NCBI RefSeq assembly: GCF_000744225.1
Contig: NZ_JQLN01000007.1
Coordinates: forward strand, 1,364,001 to 1,428,000
Source of the DNA: Kitasatospora mediocidica KCTC 9733
GTDB lineage: Bacteria > Actinomycetota > Actinomycetes > Streptomycetales > Streptomycetaceae
Direction of reading: 5' to 3'
DNA length: 64,000 nt
Shown here: one piece after another, positions 34,687-43,283 of the stretch
How positions within the stretch are numbered: position 1 is the first letter of the stretch
Layout of the letters: every line of letters starts with the position of its first letter
Made by a program: the position numbers and the translations under genes
Notes under the pieces: generated by a model
What the model saw: the letters and a program-made list of their open reading frames with translations, nothing else
The model's database searches: none
Told to the model about the DNA's origin: nothing

Positions 34687-35952
34687 GTGACCGCTGAAAA
34701 CCGCACCGTGGTCGTCACGGGTATCGGCGCCTTCACGCCGCTGGGCGGCGACGCCGCCTCCACCTGGGAGGCCCTGCTCGCCGGCCGTTCCGGCGTGGCC
34801 GCGCTGACCGAGGAGTGGGCAGCCGATCTGCCGGTCCGGATCGCCGCGCGCACCGCCATCGAGCCGAGCGAGATCCTGCCCCGCCCGCTCTGCCGCAAGC
34901 TGGACCGCTCGGCGCAGTTCGCGCTGATCGCCGCGCGTGAGGCCTGGGCCGACGCCGGCTTCGAGACCCCGGCCACCGACGAGTCCTCCGCGATCGAGCC
35001 CGAGCGCCTGGGCGCCGTGATCGCCTCCGGCATCGGCGGCGTCACCACGCTGCTCGACCAGTACGACGTGCTGAAGGAGAAGGGCGTCCGCAAGGTGTCC
35101 CCGCACACCGTGCCGATGCTCATGCCCAACAGCCCCTCCGCCAACGTGGGCATCGAGGTCGGTGCCCGGGCCGGCGTGCACACCCCCGTCTCCGCCTGTG
35201 CCTCCGGCGCCGAGGCGATCGGCTACGCGATCGAGATGATCCGTACCGGCCGCGCCGACGTCGTGGTGGCCGGCGGCACCGAGGCCGCGATCCACCCGCT
35301 GCCCATCGTCGCGTTCGCCAACATGATGGCGATGTCCAAGAACAACGACGCCCCCCAGCATGCCTCGCGCCCGTACGACAAGGCGCGCGACGGCTTCGTG
35401 CTGGGCGAGGGCGCCGGCGTGGTGATCCTGGAGTCCGCCGAGCACGCCGCCGCGCGCGGTGTCCGGGTCTACTGCGAGGCAGTCGGCCAGGGGCTCTCCT
35501 CGGACGCCCACCACATCGCGCAGCCGGAGCCGACCGGCTCGGGCGTGGCCCGCGCGCTGGCCCAGCTGTTCGAGTCCACCGGCCTGGACAAGGCCGAGGT
35601 GGTGCACGTCAACGCGCACGCCACCTCCACCCCGCAGGGCGACATCGCGGAGATCAAGGCGCTGCGCAAGGAGCTCGGGGAGCACCTGGACCACGTCGCC
35701 GTCTCCGCGACCAAGTCGATGACCGGCCACCTGCTGGGCGGCGCGGGCGGGATCGAGACGGTGGCCACCGTCCAGGCGCTCTACCACCGGATGGCGCCGC
35801 CGACCATCAACCTGGACGACGTGGACGACGAGGTGGACGCGGACATCGTCCGGATCGCCGCCCGTGAGCTGCCGCAGGGCCAGATCGCCGCGCTGAACAA
35901 CTCGTTCGGCTTCGGCGGCCACAACGTGGTGCTGGCCTTCCGCAGCGTCTGA
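34687..35952 (+). CDS. fabF: 3-oxoacyl-ACP synthase II
   Basis: 421 residues from GTG 34687 behind GAAAGAAGAA; the frame is open upstream but GTG 34687 gives the family start MTAENRTVVVTGIGAFTPLGG. Condensing enzyme with Cys171 in VSACASGAEAIGY, His in VNAHATSTPQGD and KSMTGHLLGGAG. Elongates acyl-ACP. Last fab gene; terminator follows at 35983-36009. Confidence 0.98.
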   Translation: MTAENRTVVVTGIGAFTPLGGDAASTWEALLAGRSGVAALTEEWAADLPVRIAARTAIEPSEILPRPLCRKLDRSAQFALIAAREAWADAGFETPATDESSAIEPERLGAVIASGIGGVTTLLDQYDVLKEKGVRKVSPHTVPMLMPNSPSANVGIEVGARAGVHTPVSACASGAEAIGYAIEMIRTGRADVVVAGGTEAAIHPLPIVAFANMMAMSKNNDAPQHASRPYDKARDGFVLGEGAGVVILESAEHAAARGVRVYCEAVGQGLSSDAHHIAQPEPTGSGVARALAQLFESTGLDKAEVVHVNAHATSTPQGDIAEIKALRKELGEHLDHVAVSATKSMTGHLLGGAGGIETVATVQALYHRMAPPTINLDDVDDEVDADIVRIAARELPQGQIAALNNSFGFGGHNVVLAFRSV

Positions 35953-35982
35953 GACCAGGCACGCTGATCAACCGTTCGCGAT

Positions 35983-36009
35983 GGGCGGGCCCCCACTGGG
36001 GGCCCGCCC
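35983..36009. terminator. Bidirectional terminator fabF / DUF3145
   Basis: 12-bp arms GGGCGGGCCCCC (35983-35994) and GGGGGCCCGCCC (35998-36009) with ACT loop between convergent genes. Confidence 0.9.
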
Positions 36010-36016
36010 GTCGGCG

Positions 36017-36511
36017 TCACACCACCTGGTGCAGCCAGCGCACCGGCGCGCCCTCGCCGGCGTAGCGGAACGGCTCCAGCTCGTCGTCCCAGGGCTTGCC
36101 GAGCAGCCGGGAGATCTCGGCCTCCAGGTCACCGCCCTCGTTACGGGCCCGCAGCAGGACGGCGCGCAGCCGGTCCTCCGGGATCAGGATGTCGCCGTGC
36201 ATGCCCGTCACGGCGTGGAAGATGCCCAGGCTGGGGGTGCTGCTGTAGCGCTCGCCCTCGGCGGTGGCGCAGGGCTCGCTGGTCACCTCGTAGCGCATCA
36301 GCTGCCAGCCGCGCAGCGCGGAGGCCAGCCGCGACGCGGTGCCCGGCTCCCCCTGCCAGGAGAACTCGGACCGCCAGTGGCCGGGCGCGGCCGGCTGGCG
36401 GATCCAGTCGAGGCTGACCCGCACGCCGAGTACGCCCGCCATCGCCCATTCGACGTGCGGGCACAGCGCGCGGGGCGCGGAGTGGATGTACAGGACTCCA
36501 CGTGTCGTCAC
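36017..36511 (-). CDS. DUF3145 conserved actinobacterial protein
   Basis: 164 residues; starts MTTRGVLYIHSAPRALCPHVEWA and carries SLDWIRQPAAP, SEFSWQGEPGTAS, RYEVTSEP and IHPVTGMHGDI-like (here HAVTGMHGDILIPEDRLRAV). DUF3145 occurs next to fabF across Streptomyces (SCO2391-type). No known activity; its fixed linkage suggests a role in lipid metabolism regulation. Confidence 0.92.
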   Translation of the reverse strand: MTTRGVLYIHSAPRALCPHVEWAMAGVLGVRVSLDWIRQPAAPGHWRSEFSWQGEPGTASRLASALRGWQLMRYEVTSEPCATAEGERYSSTPSLGIFHAVTGMHGDILIPEDRLRAVLLRARNEGGDLEAEISRLLGKPWDDELEPFRYAGEGAPVRWLHQVV

Positions 36512-36898
36512 CGGGACCTCCAGGCTGTGGACGAGGGTCGCCTTCCCCAGCTGCCTCGTGCCCGTGGCCGGTTGGTCCTGAGCGCCACATGGCGGTTTCC
36601 TGCCCGTTTGTCACGCTGGTCAATCGACATTAGGTAACTAACTTGCTCAAAACGGACAGGCTTCAACCATGGTAGTCAGTTCCACAGAGAGGTCTACCCC
36701 TGATCGGGATCTCTCCCCCGAACGGCCCCATCAAGCTCCGGTACGGCGCTGCCGCCACGCTATCGCGCCGGGCCGAAGCATGTCTGACGCTCTCTCGGAA
36801 CCGGCCGGAATCCGCACTCCGGGGGTCGCGCGGCACAACCGCGCGCGCCCCGGGGGACCTTGGCGGTCCACCGGGGCGCGGGAGGTTCTGACGAGGGA
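36512..36898. other. Intergenic region, terminator at its right end
   Basis: 387 bases with no gene. The left part (36580-36640) is AT-richer and probably holds the DUF3145 promoter. An imperfect 16-bp stem (36844-36859 with 36865-36880, one mismatch) lies just downstream of the minus-strand oxidoreductase and is its terminator. Confidence 0.6.
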
Positions 36899-37924
36899 TC
36901 AGGAGGCGAGCCTGACCACCATCTTGCCGGTGTTGTCACCGCGCAGCAGGCCGATGAAGGCCTCGGGGGTGTTCTCCACACCGTCCACCACGGTCTCGTC
37001 GTAGCGCAGGCTGCCGTCCTTCAGCCAGCCGGCCAGCTCGGCGACGAACTGCGGCTGGAGCGCGGCATGGTCGCCGACCAGCATGCCCTGCAGGCGCAGC
37101 CGCTTGCCGATCACCAGGGCGAGGTTGCGCGGGGCGGCGGGCGCGGTGGTGTCGTTGTACTGCGCGATGGCGCCGCACAGGGTGGCCCGGCCGCGCACCT
37201 TGAGCGCGCCGATCGCCGCCTCCAGGTGCTCGCCGCCGACGTTGTCGAAGTAGACGTCGATGCCGTCGGGGGCGGCCTGGGCGAGCTGCTCGTGGACCGG
37301 TCCGTCCTTGTAGTTGAACGCGGCGTCGAAGCCGTAGTCGTCGACCAGCTTGGCGACCTTCGCCGCGGAGCCGGCCGAACCGACCACCCGGGAGGCGCCC
37401 TTGAGGCGGGCGATCTGGCCGACCAGCGAACCGACCGCGCCGGCCGCGCCGGAGACGAAGACCGCGTCGCCCTTCTGCAGGCTCGCCACCTCCAGCAGGC
37501 CGGCGTAGGCGGTCAGCCCGGGCATGCCGAGGACGCCGAGGTAGTAGGAGAGCGGAGCGAGCTCGGGGTCGACCTTGACCGCGCCCTTGGCCGGCACGGT
37601 GGCGTACTCGCGCCAGCCCAGGCCGTGCAGCACCGCGTCGCCGACCGCGAAGCCCTCGGCGGCGGAGGCGACGACGTAGCCGACCGCGCCGCCGTCCATC
37701 GCCGCGCCGATCTGGAACGGCGGGATGTAGGACTTCACGTCGTTCATCCGGCCGCGCATGTACGGGTCGACCGACAGGAAGGCGTTGCGGACCAGGATCT
37801 CGCCCTCGGCAGGCTGACGAACCGGCGCCTCGACGAGGTCGAAGTCACCGGGGACGGGCCAGCCGTCCGGCCGGGCCTTGAGGTGCCACTCACGGGCGGT
37901 GGTCGGCACGGTCTGCTCTGCCAT
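36899..37924 (-). CDS. NADP-dependent MDR oxidoreductase (curcumin/prostaglandin reductase-like)
   Basis: 341 residues from ATG 37924 behind GGGAG; the frame extends upstream to 37951 but that start lacks a ribosome binding site. Zinc-free medium-chain reductase: SVDPYMRGRM, GWREYATV, LGVLGMPGLTAYAGL, nucleotide loop VSGAAGAVGSLVGQIA and FDNVGGEHLEAAI. It reduces alpha,beta-unsaturated ketones or aldehydes with NADPH. Divergent from a MarR gene that probably controls it. Confidence 0.92.
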   Translation of the reverse strand: MAEQTVPTTAREWHLKARPDGWPVPGDFDLVEAPVRQPAEGEILVRNAFLSVDPYMRGRMNDVKSYIPPFQIGAAMDGGAVGYVVASAAEGFAVGDAVLHGLGWREYATVPAKGAVKVDPELAPLSYYLGVLGMPGLTAYAGLLEVASLQKGDAVFVSGAAGAVGSLVGQIARLKGASRVVGSAGSAAKVAKLVDDYGFDAAFNYKDGPVHEQLAQAAPDGIDVYFDNVGGEHLEAAIGALKVRGRATLCGAIAQYNDTTAPAAPRNLALVIGKRLRLQGMLVGDHAALQPQFVAELAGWLKDGSLRYDETVVDGVENTPEAFIGLLRGDNTGKMVVRLAS

Positions 37925-38026
37925 CGGTTTGCTCCCTGCTCTCTGGTCCACATCAAAGGTTGACTTACTGAAGCAACCATGGACATGAAAGGTTCAGGTT
38001 GTCAAATATTCAGGTACGCTGTCGGC
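37925..38026. promoter_or_regulatory. Divergent MDR-reductase/MarR control region
   Basis: The 102-base gap contains an inverted repeat GGTTG (37958-37962)/CAACC (37974-37978) and TACGCT at 38015-38020 only a few bases before the MarR ATG, which would make that mRNA nearly leaderless. Plausible MarR operator; unproven. Confidence 0.5.
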
Positions 38027-38473
38027 ATGTCGAACGAACCCGTGCCAGTGTCGGCCGACGATCTGACCCGCGAGGTCGTGGACCTGATGGCGGGCCTGGT
38101 GGCCCTCTTCCACCGGGAGTACGAGGAGGCCGCGGCCGCCCGCTCGCTCACCGGTGCCCAGGCCAAGGTGCTGGCGCTGCTGCGGCGCGGCCCGATGCCG
38201 ATGCGGCACATCGCCCAGACCATGAGCTGCGAGCCGTCGAACATCACCGGCATCGTCGACCGGCTGGAGACCCGCGGGTTCGTCACCCGGGAGGCCGACC
38301 CGCAGGACCGCCGGGTCAAGCTGGTCGCCGCCACCGAAGCCGGTCAGGCCGCCACCGAGGAGCTGCGCAAGACGCTGAACTTCGCCCGCGAGCCGCTCGC
38401 CGCCCTGGACGAGGCCGAGCGCACCACCCTGCGCGACCTGCTGCAGCGCATCCTGACCGGCGCCAACCTCTAG
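38027..38473 (+). CDS. MarR-family regulator
   Basis: 148 residues from ATG 38027. Winged-helix MarR: FHREYEEAAAARSLTGAQAKVLALLRRGPMPMRHIAQTMSCEPSNITGIVDRLETRGFVTREADPQDRRVK in parts shows the standard recognition helix and wing (DPQDRR). Single Cys in MSCEPSN could allow thiol sensing, as in oxidant-responsive MarR proteins. Divergent from the reductase and convergent with the P-type ATPase, sharing the stop sequence CTAG (38470-38473). Confidence 0.92.
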   Translation: MSNEPVPVSADDLTREVVDLMAGLVALFHREYEEAAAARSLTGAQAKVLALLRRGPMPMRHIAQTMSCEPSNITGIVDRLETRGFVTREADPQDRRVKLVAATEAGQAATEELRKTLNFAREPLAALDEAERTTLRDLLQRILTGANL

Positions 38474-41145
38474 AGCCGCGAGAGCCGGGAGCGCTGCCAA
38501 CAGACGCGGCCGATCAGCAGCAGCACGCCGTAGCCGGCCGTCACGGCGGCCAATGCCGCGTACGCCGCCGCAGGCATGGCCTCGAAACCCAGCAGCTCGC
38601 CCAGCGGGCTGCCGGGCAGCAGCAGGCCGCCGAGCGCCAGCGCCGCCGCCGCGCACCAGACCGCGCGCGGCGGACGCAGGCCCGGGCTGCTCACCCCGTA
38701 GAGCAGCGGCAGCGCCAGCGCCTGGGTGGCCAGGTTCTCGCTGAAACACGCGGTGTGGAACATCCCCGCCGCGTCCGGAAGTGAGAAGCCCCTGGTCACC
38801 CGGCTCATCGCCTCGAACATCGCGATGTCGCAGACCGAGTTGAGCAGCCCGAACAGGGCCGCGAAGAGCGCCAGCGAGCCCCAGCGCAGCCGGACCGGCG
38901 CGCGCCCGGCGCGGGTGTCGCGGCTGCTCACCGCGAAGGAGAGCTGGGCCGCGTCGAAGCAGAGGTTCTGCAGCAGCACCTGGACCGGCAGCATCGGCAG
39001 GAACGGCAACAGCACCCCGCCGGCCAGCATCGAGAGCGCGTTGCCGAGGTTGCAGGAGAGCGCGATCCGCAGATAGGCCGCCACGCTGGTGACGGCCGAG
39101 CGGCCGACGGCCAGTGCCCGGCCCAGCGCGGTCAGATCGCCGTCGCCGAGCACCACGTCCGACCACGCGCGGGCCGCGCCGACCGCCGTACCGGCGCTGA
39201 TCCCGACGTCGGCGGCGCGCAGCGCGGGGATGTCGTTGACGCCGTCGCCGAGATAGCCGACGCTGCGGCCGCCGCGACGCAGCGCCTGCACCGCCGCGGC
39301 CTTCTGTTCCGGGGTGCAGCGCGCCAGCACCGCGGCGCCGCGCACCGCCTCGGCCAGCCGGCCGCCGCCCTCGGCCGCGAGCGCGTCCAGGTCGCCGCCG
39401 AGCAGCACCGGACCGGGTGGCAGGCCCAGCCGGTCGCAGAGCCGGACGGCGGTGCGCGGGTGGTCCCCGGTCACCACCTTGACCGTGACGCCGGCCGCGA
39501 CCAGCAGGCCGAGCGCCTCGGCCGCCGAGTCGGCCGGCTCGTCGTGCAGGCCGACGAAGCCGATCAGCGTCAGGTCCCGCTCGTCGGCCGGGCCGTAGCC
39601 GCCCAGCCGGGGGGCCCGCTCGGCGCGGGCCACCGCGAGCATCCGCAGCCCGGCGCCGGCGTGCTCCGCGGCCAGCTGCGCCAGCTCGGCGCGCACCCGC
39701 TCGTCGAGCGGGCGGGTCCCGCCCGCTCCGGTGCGCACCTCGGCGCAGCGCTCCAGGACCGCCTCCGGTGCTCCCTTGAGCAGCAGGACGTGCCGGCCGG
39801 GCTCCCGCAACACCACCGAGGCGCAGCGCCGGGCCGCGTCGAACGGGAGCACCTCCAGCACCGTGGGCACCGGCCCGTCCAGCAGCCCGGCCGTCTCGGC
39901 GGCGTCCAGCAGGGCCTCGTCCGCCGGGTCGAAGCCGCTCGGGTCGGCGTGGCCGAAGGCCGCGTCGGCGGCGACGGCGGCCAGCCGGAGCGCCTGCGGA
40001 TCGGGCCGGCCCGCCGGGTCCAGCGAGAGCGCGACGGCGGGCGTCCCGGTAGTCAGGGTGCCGGTCTTGTCGACACAGAGCACGTCCATCGCGCCGAGCT
40101 CGGAGACCGCCGGGAACCGCCGCACCAGCAGCCCCCCGGCCGCCAGCCGCCGGCTGCCGCGCGCCAGCACGGTGCTCAGCACCAGCGGCAGCAGCTCCGG
40201 GGTGAGCCCGACGGCCGCCGCGACCGCGAACGGCAGCAGCGCGGCGCTCCAACCGTGCAGCAGGGTGTCGGCGCCGACGGTGAGCGGCACCGCGGCGAGC
40301 ATGAAGGCGATCAGCGCCCAGACCGCCCGCCGCACGCCGCGCTCGACGACGGAGCGCCCGGCCCCGACCGCCGGGGCCCACGCGTGCGCGGCGCCGAAGC
40401 GGGTCGCGTCGCCGGTGGCGAGCACCACGCCGGTCGCGCTGCCGGTCACCACCCGGCTGCCGGTGAAGCAGAGGTGCGGCTCGTCGAAACCACTGGCCGC
40501 CGCGGCCGTCGGCGGGGTGTCCGGAGCCAGCCGCGGCACCGGGTCGCTCTCGCCGGTGAGCGCCGACTGGTCCACCGTCAGGCCGTCGGCGCGCAGCAGT
40601 CGCAGGTCGGCCGGGACGGCGTCGCCGCTGGTCAGCCGGACCACGTCGCCCGGGACCAGCTGGTCGACCGGGATCTCCCGGGCCAGCGGCAGGTCCTGTC
40701 GCTCGGCCCGGCGCAAGACGGTGGCGGTGCCGGGCAGCAGCTCACGCAGGACGCGCAGCGCCAGCGCGGTGCGCCGCTCACCGAGGAAGCGCAGCAGGCC
40801 CGCGGTGAGCACCAGGGCCGCCAGTATCGTCGCGCTGCCCAGCGAGCCGACCACCGCGCAGATCAGCGCCAGGCCGGCCAGCAGCACGGTGAACGGGTCG
40901 CGCAGGGCGTTCAGCGCGCGCCGGCGCCAGGACGCCTCGCGGCGCGGCAGCACGGTGTTGTCGCCGTGTTCGGCCAGCCGGGCCTCGGCCTGCGCCTCGG
41001 TGAGGCCGCGCGGGGAGGAGTCGGCCTCGCGCAGGATCTGCAGCCTGCTCAGCCTGGCGAGCGGGTCAGGCCGGGAGGCCTCGTCCAGGGGTTCGGGCCG
41101 GCGCAGTCCCGCGAGCGGCAGCGAGCGCAACCCGCGCTCAGGCAC
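38470..41145 (-). CDS. mgtA: P-type ATPase, MgtA/MgtB Mg2+-import class
   Basis: 891 residues. Complete P-ATPase: actuator TGES (196-200 region), phosphorylated Asp359 in DKTGTLT, hinge GDGVNDIPALRAAD, and the MgtA/MgtB M4 signature VGLTPELLPLVL (312-323). N-terminal cytoplasmic region and ten-helix layout fit class IIIB Mg2+ transporters. It uses ATP to bring Mg2+ (or another divalent ion) into the cell. The start ATG 41145 overlaps the upstream ArsR gene by eight bases, so it is in one operon with that regulator. Confidence 0.9.
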   Translation of the reverse strand: MPERGLRSLPLAGLRRPEPLDEASRPDPLARLSRLQILREADSSPRGLTEAQAEARLAEHGDNTVLPRREASWRRRALNALRDPFTVLLAGLALICAVVGSLGSATILAALVLTAGLLRFLGERRTALALRVLRELLPGTATVLRRAERQDLPLAREIPVDQLVPGDVVRLTSGDAVPADLRLLRADGLTVDQSALTGESDPVPRLAPDTPPTAAAASGFDEPHLCFTGSRVVTGSATGVVLATGDATRFGAAHAWAPAVGAGRSVVERGVRRAVWALIAFMLAAVPLTVGADTLLHGWSAALLPFAVAAAVGLTPELLPLVLSTVLARGSRRLAAGGLLVRRFPAVSELGAMDVLCVDKTGTLTTGTPAVALSLDPAGRPDPQALRLAAVAADAAFGHADPSGFDPADEALLDAAETAGLLDGPVPTVLEVLPFDAARRCASVVLREPGRHVLLLKGAPEAVLERCAEVRTGAGGTRPLDERVRAELAQLAAEHAGAGLRMLAVARAERAPRLGGYGPADERDLTLIGFVGLHDEPADSAAEALGLLVAAGVTVKVVTGDHPRTAVRLCDRLGLPPGPVLLGGDLDALAAEGGGRLAEAVRGAAVLARCTPEQKAAAVQALRRGGRSVGYLGDGVNDIPALRAADVGISAGTAVGAARAWSDVVLGDGDLTALGRALAVGRSAVTSVAAYLRIALSCNLGNALSMLAGGVLLPFLPMLPVQVLLQNLCFDAAQLSFAVSSRDTRAGRAPVRLRWGSLALFAALFGLLNSVCDIAMFEAMSRVTRGFSLPDAAGMFHTACFSENLATQALALPLLYGVSSPGLRPPRAVWCAAAALALGGLLLPGSPLGELLGFEAMPAAAYAALAAVTAGYGVLLLIGRVCWQRSRLSRL

Positions 41146-41491
41146 CGCTGCTCCGCAGTCGGTGCACCTCGCCGCCGAAGGTGGGGTCGTCCAGCTTCTC
41201 GACCATCAGCCGGACCAGCGTGGCCACCTGCGGGTCGTCCACCTCGTAGACCTGGCGGCGGCCCTCGCGGCGGTTGGAGACCATGCCCGCCAGCTTGAGC
41301 TTGGCGAGGTGCTGGCTGACGGCCTGCAGGGTGCCGCCGACCCGGTCGGCGAGCGTGCCCACGTCGGCCTCGCCCTGGCTGAGCACCCAGACGATATGCA
41401 GTCGCATCGTGGAGGCGAGCAGCCCGAAGGAGGCCGCCGCCTGCTGCAGGAGCTGCGGGGACGGGTCGTCGAGACTGGACCAGCCCGTCAT
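41138..41491 (-). CDS. ArsR/SmtB-family regulator linked to Mg2+ ATPase
   Basis: 117 residues from ATG 41491; the frame extends upstream to 41635 without a better start. Winged helix with LASTMRLHIVWVLSQGEADVGTLADRVGGTLQAVSQHLAKLKLAGMVSNRREGRRQVYEVDD in fragments. There is no Cys, so the classic thiol metal site is absent; His and Asp near the C-terminal helix (DDPQV, VEKLDDP) could bind a metal. It overlaps the ATPase gene, implying regulation of that pump. What it senses is not visible. Confidence 0.88.
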   Translation of the reverse strand: MTGWSSLDDPSPQLLQQAAASFGLLASTMRLHIVWVLSQGEADVGTLADRVGGTLQAVSQHLAKLKLAGMVSNRREGRRQVYEVDDPQVATLVRLMVEKLDDPTFGGEVHRLRSSGA

Positions 41492-41691
41492 CCGTACCGC
41501 CCTCTCGCTGGTTTTCGAACTGTCGGTGAGCCGATGGGCAAACCGTTCGACGAACTGGTCTGCGAACCGGCTCGCAAGGGGGCTCAGTGTAGCCGCGCTC
41601 CTCTCGGGCGCGAAGGGGCCCGTGGACTGCGGCACACCGGATACGTGCGAGAATTCGCCGGTCCAGGATGTCGTGCTGGTGGGGAGATTCC

Positions 41692-43113
41692 GTGATAGGC
41701 AGCCTGCGGGCCGAGGGGCGGCGTGGCGCCGACCGCCGCCGCAACCTCGAACTGGCCCTGGTGGCGTTCGCCGTCGTGGTCTCGCTGTACGGCTATATCG
41801 ACGCCAACCTCGCGCTGAACAACAAGATGCCCAGCGGCCTGCTGCTCTACGGCGTGGGCTTCTCGCTGCTCGCGCTCGTCCTGCATCTCGTGGTGCGGCG
41901 CTTCGCGCGCTACGCGGACCCGCTGATCCTGCCGTGCGCGGTGCTGCTCAGCGGCCTCGGCCTGGTGCTGCTCAACCGGCTCGACCAGTCGTACGCGATC
42001 GTGCACGCCGCCAAGGGTGACTACCAGAAGCTGCCCGCCGCGCCTTCCCAGGTGATGTGGCTCTTCATCGCGTCCTTCGCGGCGATCGCGCTGATCGTGC
42101 TGGTCAAGCACCACCGGTTCTTCCAGCGCTACGTCTACATCCTGATGGTCGGGTCACTGGTGCTGCTGGCCGCGCCCGCCTTCTTCCCCGGTGACACCTT
42201 CGGCGCCAAGCGCTGGATCCGGCTGCCCGGCATCTCGCTGGAGCCGGACGAGTTCGTCAAGCTCGCCATCGTGATCTTCTTCGCCGGCTATCTGACGGTC
42301 AGCCGGGACGCGCTGGCGCTGGTGGGCCGCAAGGTCTGGGGCCTGAGCCTGCCGCGCGGGCGCAATGCCGGGCCGGTGCTGGCGATCTGGGTGGTCAGCC
42401 TGCTGGTGCTGATCTTCGAGCGCGACCTGGGCACCTCGCTGATCTTCTTCGGCGTCTTCGTCGTGATGCTCTACGTCGCCACCGAGCGGACCAGCTGGAT
42501 GATCCTCGGTGTGCTGATGGCGGTCGGCGGAGCGGTGGTCGTCGGCACCCTGGAGCCGCACGTGCACGGACGGGTGGAGGCCTGGCTGCACCCGCTGGAC
42601 TACTACAAGCCCGTGCACGACCCCTCGCTGATCTCGGACCAGCCGGCCCAGGCGCTGTTCAGCTTCGGCACCGGCCACCTGCTGGGCACCGGCCTGGGGC
42701 AGGGCCGGCCCTGGATGATCGGGTTCGCCGGGCGCAGCGACTTCATCTTCACCACCATCGGCGAGGAACTCGGTCTGGCCGGGGTCACCGCCGTCCTGCT
42801 GGTCTACACGCTCTTCATCCAGCGCGGCCTGCGCACCGCGGTCGCGCTGAGCGACCCGTTCGGCAAGCTGCTGGCCACCGGACTGGCGGCGGCGTTGGCG
42901 CTGCAGGTCTTCGTCGTGGTGGGCGGGGTGACCGGACTGATCCCGCTGACCGGCAAGGCCCTGCCGTTCCTGGCGGCCGGTGGTTCCTCGACGGTCGCGA
43001 ACTGGCTGCTCACCGGTCTGATGATCAAACTCAGCGACGCGGCGGGCCGCACCACCCTGGATCCCGAACCTGAACCGAGCGGGTCGCTCGCGGCCACGGC
43101 CGCGGCCGCCTAG
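41692..43113 (+). CDS. FtsW/RodA/SpoVE-family (SEDS) peptidoglycan polymerase
   Basis: 473 residues from GTG 41692 behind GGGGAG. About 10-11 membrane helices with SEDS motifs: GAKRWIRLPGISLEPDEFVKLA, ERDLGTSLIFFGVFVVMLYVA, SDFIFTTIGEELGLAG and FLAAGGSSTVANWLLTG. It polymerises glycan strands from lipid II, typically with a class b PBP that is absent here, so this is an extra SEDS protein as in many streptomycetes with several copies. Confidence 0.9.
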   Translation: MIGSLRAEGRRGADRRRNLELALVAFAVVVSLYGYIDANLALNNKMPSGLLLYGVGFSLLALVLHLVVRRFARYADPLILPCAVLLSGLGLVLLNRLDQSYAIVHAAKGDYQKLPAAPSQVMWLFIASFAAIALIVLVKHHRFFQRYVYILMVGSLVLLAAPAFFPGDTFGAKRWIRLPGISLEPDEFVKLAIVIFFAGYLTVSRDALALVGRKVWGLSLPRGRNAGPVLAIWVVSLLVLIFERDLGTSLIFFGVFVVMLYVATERTSWMILGVLMAVGGAVVVGTLEPHVHGRVEAWLHPLDYYKPVHDPSLISDQPAQALFSFGTGHLLGTGLGQGRPWMIGFAGRSDFIFTTIGEELGLAGVTAVLLVYTLFIQRGLRTAVALSDPFGKLLATGLAAALALQVFVVVGGVTGLIPLTGKALPFLAAGGSSTVANWLLTGLMIKLSDAAGRTTLDPEPEPSGSLAATAAAA

Positions 43114-43283
43114 CCAAGGTCGCCACATGGCGACCCCTCGGCGGCCCTGACACCCGGTTGGCCGTGGTGGCGGGGTTTGCCATCCGCCCAATACTTGCTA
43201 AATTGCGCAACTGTGCAACCGGACGCACGATCGAGCCGTCCCCCTGATCGACCGGCTCGCCGGCGACCGCACGGAGCGTATCT

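Noticed and set aside
32295..35952. Type II polyketide synthase cluster
   Set aside because: fabD-fabH-acpP-fabF with fasR is the housekeeping fatty acid synthase; no chain-length factor, cyclase or aromatase is present.
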